Shown here piece by piece: positions 20,031 through 28,890 of a stretch of DNA of 56,015 nucleotides. The stretch covers positions 1 through 56,015 of the forward strand of contig JADYZO010000114.1 in the NCBI GenBank assembly GCA_020853135.1, given 5' to 3'. The position numbers and the translations under genes are program-made. Within the stretch, counting starts at the first letter, position 1, and each line of letters starts with the position of its first letter. Source of the stretch: Gammaproteobacteria bacterium (GTDB taxonomy: Bacteria; Pseudomonadota; Gammaproteobacteria; Steroidobacterales; GCA-2729495). Under the pieces are notes generated by a model. It was not told the origin of the DNA and ran no database searches. It saw only the letters and a list, made by a program, of their open reading frames with translations.

Positions 20031-22454
20031 ATGCTGAACCTCGCCGAATACCGTCAACGTCCAACGCTACTCGCCGACTGGTTGCCCTGGGCGGGGTTGG
20101 TGGCGCCGGGTGTCGTGCTCAACAAGGACGGCTCGTTCCAGCGCACCGCGCGTTTTCGCGGGCCGGACCTGGACAGTGCGACGCAAAGCGAACTGATCGC
20201 CACGTCCGCCCGCTTGAACAACGCCCTGCGCCGGCTCGGGTCCGGCTGGGCCTTGTTCGTGGAGGCCGAGCGCTTGGGCGCCGCCGACTATCCACGCTCG
20301 GAGTTCCCCGAAGCGCTGTCGTGGCTCGTAGACGAGGAGCGTCGCGCGGCATTCGAGGAATACGAAAGTCACTTCGAGAGCAGCTATCACCTGACCCTCT
20401 TGTATCTGCCGCCGGAAGAGTCAAGAGCACGGGCCGCGAAGCTGCTCTACGAGAACACGGCGACGGCCGGCGTGGATTGGCGCGAACGGCTGCACGCATT
20501 CATCGCAGAAACGGATCGCATCCTTGATTTGTTGGAAGGTGTGATGCCGGAGATTGCGTGGCTGGATGACAGCCAGACGCTGACCTATCTGCACGCCACC
20601 ATCTCGACGCGGCGTTACCGCGTGGCCGTACCCGAAGTGCCGTTCTACCTCGACGCCATGCTGATGGATTCGCCGCTGGGTGGTGGTTTGGCGCCCACGC
20701 TAGGGGGCCAGCATCTGCGCGTGGTGTCAGTGCAGCGATTCCCGGCCTCGACCTGGCCCGGAATTCTGGACGATCTCAACCGCCTCGGATTTGCCTATCG
20801 CTGGTCAACCCGATTCTTGTTTCTCGACAAGACCGAGGCGGAACGAGAAGTCGGAAGCCTGCGCCGCAAATGGTTTGCAAAACGCAAAAACATCGTCGCA
20901 CTGCTGCTGGAAACGATCTTCCAGCAGGAGAGCCCGCTGGTGGATACAGATGCCAGCAACAAGGCTGCGGACGCGGACGCCGCCTTACAGGAACTGGGCA
21001 GCGATCAGGTCGCCTTCGGCTACCTCACGATAACCGTCACCGTCATGGACGAGGACGCCGCCGCGGCCGACGAGAAGCTGCGCATGGTGGAGCGCGTCAT
21101 CCAGGGTCGCGGTTTCGTCACCATTCCCGAAACGACCAATGCTGTAGAAGCATGGCTGTCGTCGATTCCCGGCAACGTCTACGCGAACGTGCGTCAGCCG
21201 CCTGTCTCGACGCTGAATCTTGCGCACCTGATACCGGTGTCGGCGGTATGGGCCGGGCCGGAGAAAGATGCGCACCTCGACGGACCACCGGCCATCGTCA
21301 CCCGAACCGATGGCGTCACACCCTTCCGGCTGGTCACGCACATCGGTGACGTGGGGCACATGGCGGTGGTCGGCCCGACCGGCATGGGCAAGTCGGCATT
21401 TCTCGCCATCCTGGCGATGCAGTTCCGCCGTTATCTGCGCTCGCGGGTCTTTGCGTTCGACATGGGCCGCTCGATGCGCGCCACGATCCTCGGCCTCGGC
21501 GGCGAGCACTACGACCTGGGCGTTGATGGCGGCATCGCCTTTCAACCGCTCGCGCGCATCGACCGTGACGGCTACCGCACCTGGGCAGCCGAATGGATCG
21601 AAGGTCGGCTGCTGCATGAAGGCGTGACAGTAGGCCCCGACGAAAAAACGGCTATCTGGTCTGCGCTCGACAGTCTCGGCGGTGCGCCGGTGGAGCAGCG
21701 CACGATGACCGGACTTTCCATGTTGCTGCAATCGAATGCGCTGCGTCAGGCGCTGGCGCCCTACGTGCTTGGCGGCGCGCACGGCAAGCTGCTGGATGCC
21801 GACCAAGACCGGCTCGGCGCGGCCGACGTGCAGTGCTTCGAGATGGAAGAACTGATGACCAGCCCCGCCGCCGTGCGTTCGGTGTTGGGCTATTTGTTCG
21901 CGCGCTTGGATGAGCGGTTCGACGGTGCGCCGACACTGCTGATCTTGGACGAGTCATGGTTGTTCCTCGACGATCCGATGTTCGCGGCGCGCATCCGCCA
22001 ATGGCTCAAGACGTTGCGCAAGAAAAATGTCAGCGTCATCTTCGCCACGCAGAGTTTGGCGGACATTCAAAACTCCAGTATCGCGTCCGCGATCATCGAG
22101 AGCTGCGCCATCCGCATCTTCCTGCCCAACCCCCAGGCGACCGAGCCGCAGCTTCGCACGATCTACCAGGGATTCGGGCTCAACGCCCGGCAGATCGAGA
22201 TTGTCGCCACCGCGCAGCCGAAGCGCGACTACTACTACCAGTCGCGTCTTGGCAATCGCGTCTTCGACCTCGGCCTCGGCCCCGTCGCGCTGGCCTTCGC
22301 CGGCGCTTCGACGCCGCAGGATCAGCGTGACATCGACGCAGTATCCGAGTCGGTACCGCGTTCCGACTTCGCAGCCGCCTGGCTGCGTCATCGCGGCCTT
22401 GAGTGGGCCGCTCAGTTGATCGACCGCCACCTCATCGAAGGAGACACGCCATGA
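20031..22454 (+). CDS. trbE: TrbE, VirB4-type conjugation ATPase
   Basis: This 807-residue ATPase is the largest and most conserved motor of the type IV secretion channel. The N-terminal CagE/VirB4 domain starts at MLNLAEYRQRPTLLADWLPW. Walker A is VVGPTGMGKSAFLAIL near residue 450 and Walker B is LLILDESWLFLDD near residue 640. The sequence FATQSLADIQNSSIASAIIE after it is typical. The start at 20031 gives the family N-terminus; the longer frame upstream only overlaps trbD. It overlaps trbJ by ATGA. Confidence 0.92.
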   Translation: MLNLAEYRQRPTLLADWLPWAGLVAPGVVLNKDGSFQRTARFRGPDLDSATQSELIATSARLNNALRRLGSGWALFVEAERLGAADYPRSEFPEALSWLVDEERRAAFEEYESHFESSYHLTLLYLPPEESRARAAKLLYENTATAGVDWRERLHAFIAETDRILDLLEGVMPEIAWLDDSQTLTYLHATISTRRYRVAVPEVPFYLDAMLMDSPLGGGLAPTLGGQHLRVVSVQRFPASTWPGILDDLNRLGFAYRWSTRFLFLDKTEAEREVGSLRRKWFAKRKNIVALLLETIFQQESPLVDTDASNKAADADAALQELGSDQVAFGYLTITVTVMDEDAAAADEKLRMVERVIQGRGFVTIPETTNAVEAWLSSIPGNVYANVRQPPVSTLNLAHLIPVSAVWAGPEKDAHLDGPPAIVTRTDGVTPFRLVTHIGDVGHMAVVGPTGMGKSAFLAILAMQFRRYLRSRVFAFDMGRSMRATILGLGGEHYDLGVDGGIAFQPLARIDRDGYRTWAAEWIEGRLLHEGVTVGPDEKTAIWSALDSLGGAPVEQRTMTGLSMLLQSNALRQALAPYVLGGAHGKLLDADQDRLGAADVQCFEMEELMTSPAAVRSVLGYLFARLDERFDGAPTLLILDESWLFLDDPMFAARIRQWLKTLRKKNVSVIFATQSLADIQNSSIASAIIESCAIRIFLPNPQATEPQLRTIYQGFGLNARQIEIVATAQPKRDYYYQSRLGNRVFDLGLGPVALAFAGASTPQDQRDIDAVSESVPRSDFAAAWLRHRGLEWAAQLIDRHLIEGDTP

Positions 22455-23215
22455 TTCGCAAATCGCTCCTCAAACCCAAGCTCGCTGCGTTCGCTGTCGC
22501 CGGCGTCCTTGCGCTCGGCCTCGCGCAGCCTTCCTACGCGCTGTTCGGCATCGGCGATATCGTGCTCGACCCCTCGAACCTCGCGCAGAACATGCTCACG
22601 GCCGCGCGCACGCTGGAGCAGATCAACAACCAGGTCCGACAGCTCCAGAACGAAGCGCAGATGCTCATCAATCAGGCGCGCAATCTGACGAGCCTGGACT
22701 TCAACGTCGTGAACCGCTTGCGCTCGACGCTCGCCACGACCGAGCGGCTGATCGCCGAGGCGCGCGGCCTGGCTTACGACGTGACGAACATCGACCGCGA
22801 GTTCGCGCGGCTGTACCCGCATGAGTATGCCGCGACCATTAGCGGCAGTCAGATGGCGCAGGACGCCCGCGAGCGCTGGCAGAACACGCTCGACGGCTTG
22901 CAGACCTCGATGCGCATGCAGGCGCAGGTGTCGCAGAACCTGTCCGACGACGAAGGTGTGCTCACCGATCTGGTCGCCCGCAGCCAGTCGGCCGACGGCG
23001 CGCTGCAAGCCGCGCAGGCGACCAACCAGTTGCTTGCGTTGCAGGCCAAGCAGTCCATCCAGATGCAACAGCTCCAGTTGACGCAAGGTCGGGCGGCGTC
23101 TCTGGAGCTGGCGCGCCAAGCGGCGGCCACCGAGCGAGCCCGCGAAGTGCGCCGGCGCTTCCTCGGCGACGGTACGCCGTACACGCCTCAGACCGTGCAG
23201 CTCTATCGCAACTGA
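22451..23215 (+). CDS. trbJ: TrbJ, VirB5-type periplasmic/pilus-tip protein
   Basis: This 254-residue exported protein has a signal peptide ending near AQPSYALFG (about residue 29) and a long helical body with many Gln and Ala residues (LEQINNQVRQLQNEAQML), as usual for TrbJ/VirB5. The C-terminal box RRRFLGDGTPYTPQTVQ is conserved in TrbJ. Such proteins sit at the pilus tip and help contact recipients. No trbK gene follows; trbL starts ten bases later. Confidence 0.88.
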   Translation: MIRKSLLKPKLAAFAVAGVLALGLAQPSYALFGIGDIVLDPSNLAQNMLTAARTLEQINNQVRQLQNEAQMLINQARNLTSLDFNVVNRLRSTLATTERLIAEARGLAYDVTNIDREFARLYPHEYAATISGSQMAQDARERWQNTLDGLQTSMRMQAQVSQNLSDDEGVLTDLVARSQSADGALQAAQATNQLLALQAKQSIQMQQLQLTQGRAASLELARQAAATERAREVRRRFLGDGTPYTPQTVQLYRN

Positions 23216-23225
23216 GGTTCGCGCC

Positions 23226-24551
23226 ATGAACGACATCTCGGTGATCGACCGCTTCCTCGTCGTCTTCTCCAACTACATCGACTCCGGGTTCGGGTTGCTG
23301 GGTGGCGAGGTGGCGTTCCTCACCGCGACGCTCGTGGTGATCGACATGACCATCGCTGGCCTGTATTGGGCGATGGGTCATGCCACGGGTCAGGGCGACG
23401 ACGTGATCGTTAAGCTGATCCGCAAGGTGCTCTACGTCGGCGCCTTCGCCTACATCATCGGCAACTTCAACTGGCTTGCCAGCATCGTCTTTCGGTCTTT
23501 TGCGGGGCTGGGGTTGCTGGCGTCGGGGTCCACGATCACGCAGGCCGAGTTCCTGCAACCTGGACGGCTCGCCAAAGTCGGCACCGATGCGGCGGCGCCG
23601 ATCCTCGCGCAGATCGGCGACCTGGCCGGCTTCCCCGAAGTGTTCGTGAACCTCGACGCCATCGTGGTGATGTTCCTCGCTTGGCTCGTCGTGATCCTCA
23701 GTTTCTTCGTGCTAGCGATTCAGCTTTTCATCACGTTGATCGAGTTCAAGCTGACCACGCTCGCCGGGTTCGTGCTCGTGCCGTTCGCGTTGTGGAACAA
23801 GACCGCGTTCCTTGCTGAAAAGGTATTGGGCAACGTGGTGTCTACGGGCATCAAGGTGCTGGTGCTGGCCGTCATCGTTGGCATCGGCACAGGATTGTTC
23901 GCCGAGTTCCAGGTGTCGCCCGCCGAGCCTTCGATCGACCACGCGCTCGTCATCATGCTGGCATCCCTTGCGCTCCTGGCGCTCGGGATCTTTGGGCCGG
24001 GCATTGCCACGGGCCTCGTGTCCGGTGCGCCGCAGCTCGGCGCGGGTGCGGCGGCGGGAACGGCTTTGGGGGTCGCGGGAACGGCCGTCGCTGCGGGTGC
24101 CGTGGCCTCCGGTGTGGGCGGCGCCGTTGTTGCCGGAGCCCGCATGGCACCTGGCGCCGCGCGCATGGCAGTTGGCGGTGCGCGCTCGGTGGCATCGACC
24201 GCCGGTAGCGCCAGGTCCGCATTCAGTGCGGGATCTGCGGCAGCCGGCGGTGGGCTCAAGGGCGCTGCGGCGGGTTTGGGCAACGTCGCCAAGGTCGGCG
24301 CGCAATCGATGGGACAGAAAGTGGCTGCCGGTGCGCGCTCGCTCAAGGAGCGCGCGGCCGCGGCGCTACGTCCTGCCGACGCCGCGCCTGCGACGAGTGC
24401 AGAGACAGGCGCCGCCAACACGACTCAGCCTGCGTGGGCGAAGCGCCTGCATCGCCGCCAGCAACTTACGCATGCCGCGACCACCGTGGCGCACACGCTG
24501 CGTGGCGGTGACGGCGGTGGTGGCGGATCTGGTCCCAACCTGCGCGACTAA
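23226..24551 (+). CDS. trbL: TrbL, VirB6-type polytopic membrane protein
   Basis: This 441-residue inner-membrane protein has about six or seven hydrophobic helices between residues 30 and 265. A low-complexity Ala/Gly-rich tail (about 265-400) and a basic end follow. This layout is typical of TrbL/VirB6, which forms part of the inner-membrane channel for DNA. It sits between trbJ and trbF as in RP4 and Tn4371. The low-complexity tail is common in this family and is not evidence of damage. Confidence 0.88.
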   Translation: MNDISVIDRFLVVFSNYIDSGFGLLGGEVAFLTATLVVIDMTIAGLYWAMGHATGQGDDVIVKLIRKVLYVGAFAYIIGNFNWLASIVFRSFAGLGLLASGSTITQAEFLQPGRLAKVGTDAAAPILAQIGDLAGFPEVFVNLDAIVVMFLAWLVVILSFFVLAIQLFITLIEFKLTTLAGFVLVPFALWNKTAFLAEKVLGNVVSTGIKVLVLAVIVGIGTGLFAEFQVSPAEPSIDHALVIMLASLALLALGIFGPGIATGLVSGAPQLGAGAAAGTALGVAGTAVAAGAVASGVGGAVVAGARMAPGAARMAVGGARSVASTAGSARSAFSAGSAAAGGGLKGAAAGLGNVAKVGAQSMGQKVAAGARSLKERAAAALRPADAAPATSAETGAANTTQPAWAKRLHRRQQLTHAATTVAHTLRGGDGGGGGSGPNLRD

Positions 24552-24572
24552 CTAATTAAAGGAGAGCGTTCC

Positions 24573-25277
24573 ATGCGCTTCAAAAGATCGCAGGTGCGGT
24601 ATGCCGACACGCCGCAACCCGTCACCCCGTATCAGGCGGCCGAGCAGCTTTGGGATGAGCGCATCGGCTCCGCTCGTGTGCAGGCAAAGAACTGGCGATT
24701 GATGGCCTTCGGCTGTCTCGTGCTCGCACTGTTGATGGCGGGAGGCCTCGTGTGGCGCTCGGCGCAGTCCATCGTCACGCCTTACGTCGTGGAAGTGGAC
24801 AGCGGTGGCCAAGTGCGTGCCGTCGGCGAGGCGGTCACGCCCTACCGACCCAGCGATGCGCAAACCGCCTATCACCTTGCGCGCTTCATCGCGCTGGTTC
24901 GTTCACTGTCCATCGACCCTATCGTCGTGCGGCAGAACTGGCTGGACGCCTACGACTACACCACCGATCGCGGCGCCGCCGTGCTCAACGACTACGCGCG
25001 TGCGAACGATCCCTTTGCTCGCATCGGCAAGGAGACGGTGACCGCGCAGATCACGAGCGTCGTGCGCGCGAGCGATGCGTCGTTTCAGATTCGCTGGACG
25101 GAGCGCCGCTACGTCAGCGGCGCGGCGACCGGGATCGAGCACTGGACTGCGGTGGTATCCATCGTGCTGCAACCGCCGCGCACCGAGGAGCGACTGCGAC
25201 GCAATCCCCTGGGTGTTTACGTCAACGGCTTGTCGTGGAGCCGGGAACTCGATTCGATCGAAGGAGGCAAGCCATGA
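24573..25277 (+). CDS. trbF: TrbF, VirB8-type assembly factor
   Basis: This 234-residue bitopic protein has a cytoplasmic N-terminus, one transmembrane helix (about 43-60) and a periplasmic VirB8 domain (about 70-230) with the conserved NPLGVYVNGLSWSREL end. AAAGGAGAG precedes the ATG. VirB8/TrbF proteins nucleate assembly of the channel and contact TrbG and TrbI, encoded next. It overlaps trbG by four bases. Confidence 0.9.
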   Translation: MRFKRSQVRYADTPQPVTPYQAAEQLWDERIGSARVQAKNWRLMAFGCLVLALLMAGGLVWRSAQSIVTPYVVEVDSGGQVRAVGEAVTPYRPSDAQTAYHLARFIALVRSLSIDPIVVRQNWLDAYDYTTDRGAAVLNDYARANDPFARIGKETVTAQITSVVRASDASFQIRWTERRYVSGAATGIEHWTAVVSIVLQPPRTEERLRRNPLGVYVNGLSWSRELDSIEGGKP

Positions 25278-26260
25278 AGCCGTCTACGCATCTCTGCGCG
25301 TTCTTGTTGTTCGCTGTCGCGCTCGCGGGCTGTGCCACGCCGCGCAAGCCGCCGACCATCGCGCTCGACGAGCCGATAGAGGCGCAGCAGTTGCCCGAGC
25401 CGCCCAAACCCGTGCAAGTGGTCACGGTCCCGACACCCCTGCCGTTACCAGGGCAGTTGAAGCCCGTGCGCGAAGCCGATGCGCCGCCGCCGGTGCCCGA
25501 ACCAGCCGACGAGCCCACGCGCGTTTCCCTCGCCAACGAAGAAGCGCGGGTCGCGCCGACGCGCGAGGGCTACGTCAATGCGATTCAGGTGTGGCCTTTC
25601 ACCGAGGGCGCGCTGTACCAGGTCTACGCGAGCCCCGGCCGCGTGACAGTGATCTCTTTGCAGCCCGGCGAAGAACTGATGACAGTTGCTGCCGGTGACA
25701 CGGTTCGCTGGATCGTCGGGGACACGTCGAGCGGCGCTGGCGCCGATCTGCGCGTCAACGTGCTGGTCAAGCCGATTCGTGCGGGTATCAAGACAAACCT
25801 CGTCATCACGACCAGCCGCCGCACCTACTTGATCGAACTGACATCGACCGACAAGGCGTGGATGGCATCGGTGTCCTGGGACTATCCCAAGGACCGCATG
25901 CTCGCCTTGCAGCGCCAGGCACAGGCGGCGCAGAGCACCGCGCCGGTGGAGACGGGACTGCTACTGGAGAACATCCGTTTTCGTTACGCCATCAGCGGCA
26001 GCAGTTCGCCGTGGAAGCCGCTGCGCGCCTTCGACGACGGCGAGAAGGTTTATATCCAGTTTCCCGCGGCCATCGCGCAGGGTGAGTTGCCGCCGCTGTT
26101 CGTGATCGGTGCACAGGGCGATGGCCAGCTCGTCAACTACCGCTTCCGTTCGCCGTACTACATCGTCGATCGGCTGTTCGGCGCTGCCGAACTGCGTCTC
26201 GGGGGTGACAAGGGAGACGTGGTGCGCATCGAGCGGACCGATGGCATACGGAGGAACTGA
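25274..26260 (+). CDS. trbG: TrbG, VirB9-type outer-membrane-complex lipoprotein
   Basis: This 328-residue protein has lipobox ALAGC (Cys20), a Pro-rich linker (about 25-95) and a VirB9/CagX domain (about 105-325) ending VVRIERTDGIRR. With TrbI it forms the outer-membrane core of the mating channel. The start was placed at 25274 because this gives the lipoprotein signal; the longer frame upstream is an overlap with trbF. Two bases separate it from trbI. Confidence 0.9.
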   Translation: MKPSTHLCAFLLFAVALAGCATPRKPPTIALDEPIEAQQLPEPPKPVQVVTVPTPLPLPGQLKPVREADAPPPVPEPADEPTRVSLANEEARVAPTREGYVNAIQVWPFTEGALYQVYASPGRVTVISLQPGEELMTVAAGDTVRWIVGDTSSGAGADLRVNVLVKPIRAGIKTNLVITTSRRTYLIELTSTDKAWMASVSWDYPKDRMLALQRQAQAAQSTAPVETGLLLENIRFRYAISGSSSPWKPLRAFDDGEKVYIQFPAAIAQGELPPLFVIGAQGDGQLVNYRFRSPYYIVDRLFGAAELRLGGDKGDVVRIERTDGIRRN

Positions 26261-26262
26261 GC

Positions 26263-27570
26263 ATGGATCAGGACAACACCTCCGACCCGCCTGCGCCGAG
26301 CGCAGCATCCAAGCTGGCACCGGAGCGCGTCGCGCTGCGCGCCCGGCCGCGTCCGGTCACGCGGTTGAATCGACGCATGTTGGCAGTGCTCGTCGGTGGT
26401 GTGGCCGTGATCGTGTTGGGCGTGACACTTTGGTCGTTCCGAACGCCTCAGAAGCGCGGTGCGGGCGCGCCGGCCGAACAACTGTACAACGTCGATCGCG
26501 TGTCTCGCTCTGAAGGACTGGCGCAGTTACCGGCTGACTATTCTCAACTGCCGCCGGCTTTGCCTGCGTTGCCGCCGGAGGTGCCGCGTTTGGGAGAGCC
26601 GCTGCCCGGCGACCTCGGGCCACCCATCCTGCGCACCCAACAACAATCGCAGGGCTACGCTGCACCGGGCAATGACCCCGCCGCGGCCGAGCGCCAGGCG
26701 CGGTTGAAGCAGGCTGAGGAAGCCGCGTCTTCGTCGGTATTCTTCCGCGCCAGCGGGCAGCGCGCCGCGGTGGCTGCACCGGCTCAAGCAGCAACACCGG
26801 CGTCTGCGACAAATTCAACCTTCGATCCGCTCGCGCTCGCATCAGCCCCGACGGCCGCGCAGCCCGCCGATTCCACGGCGACACAGAATCGTCAAGATCA
26901 GAAGGAAGCGTTCTTGAGCAATCCCGGTTCTGCGCAAACCCGTAATTCCGGCAACCTGCAAATGGCCGCTTCACCGTACCAGGTGATGGCGGGCACGGTG
27001 ATCGCCGCAGCGCTGGTGACGGGCATTCAGTCGGACCTTCCTGGCGACGTGATCGCCACGGTGACAGAGCCGGTCTACGACACGGCCACCGGGCGCTACC
27101 TGCTCATCCCGCAGGGCTCGCGCATCCTGGGTCGGTACAACAGCCAGGTGAGCTACGGGCAAAGCCGTGTGCAGGTCATCTGGAATCGCGTGATCCTGCC
27201 CGACGCCTCATCGTTCCAACTCGACAACCTCGTCGGCACCGATCCGGCCGGTTACGCCGGCCTGGAGGATGGCATCGATTGGCATTGGGATCGCATCTTC
27301 GCCGGCGCGGCGCTGACTACGCTGCTCGGCGTCGGTGCCGAGCTCGCCGCGCCCGAGAACCGCCAGGACGGCAGCCGCGTCGTCATCGCCGGCCGCAACA
27401 GCCTGCAGGACAGCGTGAATCAGATCGGCCAGGAGATGACCCGCCGCAACCTGAATATCCAGCCGACGTTGACCGAGCGGCCTGGTCTGCCCGTGCGCGT
27501 CATCGTCAATCGGGATCTCGTGCTGCGGCCATATCAGCCGCTGTTCTTCCAGAGGGGATCGTCACGATGA
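26263..27570 (+). CDS. trbI: TrbI, VirB10-type channel protein
   Basis: This 435-residue protein spans inner and outer membranes in the assembled channel. It has a transmembrane helix at about 37-54 and a long Pro/Ala/Gln-rich periplasmic linker. The VirB10 beta-barrel domain starts near YQVMAGTVIAAALVTGIQSD (about 240). The conserved LLIPQGSRILGRYN and the end RVIVNRDLVLRPYQP are present. Its last 23 codons are part of a segment repeated at 28891, behind the Mn exporter. It overlaps the DUF2274 gene by ATGA. Confidence 0.92.
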   Translation: MDQDNTSDPPAPSAASKLAPERVALRARPRPVTRLNRRMLAVLVGGVAVIVLGVTLWSFRTPQKRGAGAPAEQLYNVDRVSRSEGLAQLPADYSQLPPALPALPPEVPRLGEPLPGDLGPPILRTQQQSQGYAAPGNDPAAAERQARLKQAEEAASSSVFFRASGQRAAVAAPAQAATPASATNSTFDPLALASAPTAAQPADSTATQNRQDQKEAFLSNPGSAQTRNSGNLQMAASPYQVMAGTVIAAALVTGIQSDLPGDVIATVTEPVYDTATGRYLLIPQGSRILGRYNSQVSYGQSRVQVIWNRVILPDASSFQLDNLVGTDPAGYAGLEDGIDWHWDRIFAGAALTTLLGVGAELAAPENRQDGSRVVIAGRNSLQDSVNQIGQEMTRRNLNIQPTLTERPGLPVRVIVNRDLVLRPYQPLFFQRGSSR

Positions 27571-27758
27571 GCGCGAACAAGCTGCGGCTAGGGCCGTTGC
27601 CGAAGACCGAAAGCATCAAACTGACCTTCGCATGCCCGGTCACGCTGAAAGCTGACCTCGACCGCTATGCCTCGCTGCACGCGCAGACCTACGGGGAGGC
27701 TGTTGAGGCGACAACGCTGATCCCGTACATGCTGGAGGCGTTCATGGCGCGGGATCGA
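27502..27758 (+). repeat. Direct repeat copy 1 (trbI tail plus DUF2274)
   Basis: About 257 bases, from the last 23 codons of trbI to codon 64 of the DUF2274 gene, recur at 28891-29146 in the same direction with a few percent differences and one missing base. The two copies bracket the Mn-exporter module. Boundaries were set by eye at the last clear matches (atcgtcaatcggga and gcgcgggatcg). Confidence 0.85.
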
Positions 27759-27779
27759 GGTTTCAAGAGGAGTGGCTAA
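27567..27779 (+). CDS. DUF2274 protein, end of trb operon
   Basis: This 70-residue protein of family DUF2274 opens MSANKLRLGPLPKTESIK and continues LTFACPVTLKADLDRYASLH. The layout of strand plus two helices resembles small ribbon-helix-helix DNA-binding proteins, but no function is established. In Tn4371-type elements it closes the trb operon. The C-terminal tail (DRGFKRSG) is shorter than the tail of the broken copy at 28956, which suggests its end was replaced when the Mn-exporter module arrived. Confidence 0.8.
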   Translation: MSANKLRLGPLPKTESIKLTFACPVTLKADLDRYASLHAQTYGEAVEATTLIPYMLEAFMARDRGFKRSG

Positions 27780-27900
27780 CAAAGCCACTGTTGCTCCTGA
27801 TCTGCGAGCCAACATCGCGTCTTATGGCAAGCGCGCTCTGTCGGTGGTGCTCTACATCGTTGTGCCCACGATTGTCGCTCAGTCCTTATGTGCACTACGT

Positions 27901-28464
27901 TCATGACCCAAAGCCCAACAGAACCGACACACCTAGGGCAAAGAAGATTGCGGCGGCAATCCCGTGCACCAGACGCATTGGCAACTTCTTTGCGGCGACG
28001 TCGCCCAGCAGTACGGCTGGGACATTCGCCAGCATCATGCCGAAGGTAGTTCCAGCCACAACGGCGATCAACGAGGTGTACTTGGCCGCTAGCGCCACGG
28101 TCGCGATCTGCGTCTTGTCACCCATCTCCAATAGGAAGAACGCCAGCAACGTCGTTCCGAACACGCCAAAGCGTGGTGCGGTTTCCTTGTCGTCGCCGAT
28201 CTTGTCGGGGATTAGTGTCCATGCGCCCATGGCGATGAAGGAAATGCCCAGAATCCAGCGCATTGCGGTCGGACCGATCACAGCAGAAATCCACGCACCG
28301 GCGGCGCCCGCCAGGGCGTGATTGAGCAACGTGGCAACCAGTATGCCGAGGATGATCGGGACGGGCTTGCGGAACTTCGCCGCCAGGACCAAGGCCAACA
28401 GCTGAGTTTTGTCGCCGATTTCCGCGAGGGCAACGATGCCAGCTGAAACAAGAAATGCTTCCAT
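27901..28464 (-). CDS. TMEM165/GDT1-family (UPF0016) manganese exporter
   Basis: This 187-residue membrane protein with about six helices belongs to the UPF0016/GDT1 family, shown to export Mn(II) in bacteria (MneA) and to move Mn/Ca in eukaryotes. Both family motifs are present: EIGDKTQ (Glu15 to Gln21) and EMGDKTQ (Glu113 onward), which supply the cation-binding acidic residues. The start at 28464 has GGGAG nine bases upstream; the longer frame to 28491 adds non-family residues. A yybP-ykoY Mn riboswitch precedes it on the same strand, giving independent support for manganese. It lies opposite to the trb operon, between duplicated trbI/DUF2274 segments. Confidence 0.9.
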   Translation of the reverse strand: MEAFLVSAGIVALAEIGDKTQLLALVLAAKFRKPVPIILGILVATLLNHALAGAAGAWISAVIGPTAMRWILGISFIAMGAWTLIPDKIGDDKETAPRFGVFGTTLLAFFLLEMGDKTQIATVALAAKYTSLIAVVAGTTFGMMLANVPAVLLGDVAAKKLPMRLVHGIAAAIFFALGVSVLLGFGS

Positions 28465-28468
28465 GCCA

Positions 28469-28666
28469 CTACTCCCGACTCTGGTCCGCACGGACCTTTG
28501 ACCACAGCTCGTGTTCGCGGCGTAGTTGCGGAGCCCTGCCGATTTCGAGTTTGACTAGGCGCCTGCGGATAGGGGATTCCGAGGCCTTACTGCTGCGGAC
28601 GGGGCCGGACAAAGACAGACTTGTCTCCAGCGCAGCTGCGCCAGCAGACAGACGAGAGAATTTCAT
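28469..28666 (-). CDS. Small ORF between Mn riboswitch and exporter gene
   Basis: A 65-codon frame (MKFSRLSAGAAALETSLSLS...) lies inside the long leader and stops four bases before the exporter ATG, so the two could be translationally coupled. GGAG stands ten bases before its ATG. The product is basic, has no membrane segment and no family I recognise. It could be a real small protein, a leader that tunes exporter translation, or an open frame by chance in high-GC DNA. The exporter's own ribosome-binding site overlaps its stop region. Confidence 0.35.
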   Translation of the reverse strand: MKFSRLSAGAAALETSLSLSGPVRSSKASESPIRRRLVKLEIGRAPQLRREHELWSKVRADQSRE

Positions 28667-28735
28667 GATTGTGGGACTCCAGGGTCAGGCGGCGGACGCA
28701 ATGACACGCCCTTCGCCCGACCCATGGGTTAGAAG

Positions 28736-28842
28736 TGCGCATCATCGGTCTCGCCAAGCCCTACGCCGGTCGCGCCATGGGGCAAGCCCCAAGTCTGTTG
28801 ACGCGACCCCGCCTTTGATGGCGGCGGCTACTCCCCAACGAA
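28736..28842 (-). ncRNA. yybP-ykoY manganese riboswitch
   Basis: Read on the minus strand, the leader starts UUGGGGAGUAGCCGCC and later has GGCGAGACCGAUGAUGCGCAC. GGGGAGUA (L1) and GGCGAGACC (L3 side) are the two conserved blocks of the yybP-ykoY class, which fold together around Mn(II). Between them lie two GC-rich arms (GCCGCC...GGCGGG, and a GGGGCUUGCCCC-type hairpin), as expected. The class switches on Mn exporter genes, and the gene downstream is a GDT1-family exporter. No clear terminator is visible after the aptamer, so control may be at translation or further downstream. Confidence 0.88.
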
Positions 28843-28848
28843 GATTCC

Positions 28849-28854
28849 ACTATA
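28849..28854 (-). promoter_or_regulatory. Likely -10 element for the riboswitch transcript
   Basis: The minus strand reads TATAGT here, about seven bases before the first conserved base of the riboswitch, which is where a -10 box should be. A convincing -35 box is not seen 16-18 bases upstream. The element lies about 36 bases from the repeated trbI segment, so promoter and riboswitch move with the exporter gene. Confidence 0.5.
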
Positions 28855-28890
28855 CGCTAATCCGGCTCACCACAGCGCGTAGTCAAGGGC

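Noticed and set aside
24000-24400. Gly/Ala-rich low-complexity tail of TrbL considered as a repeat expansion or frameshift
   Set aside because: Such tails are usual for TrbL proteins and the frame is continuous to a normal end.
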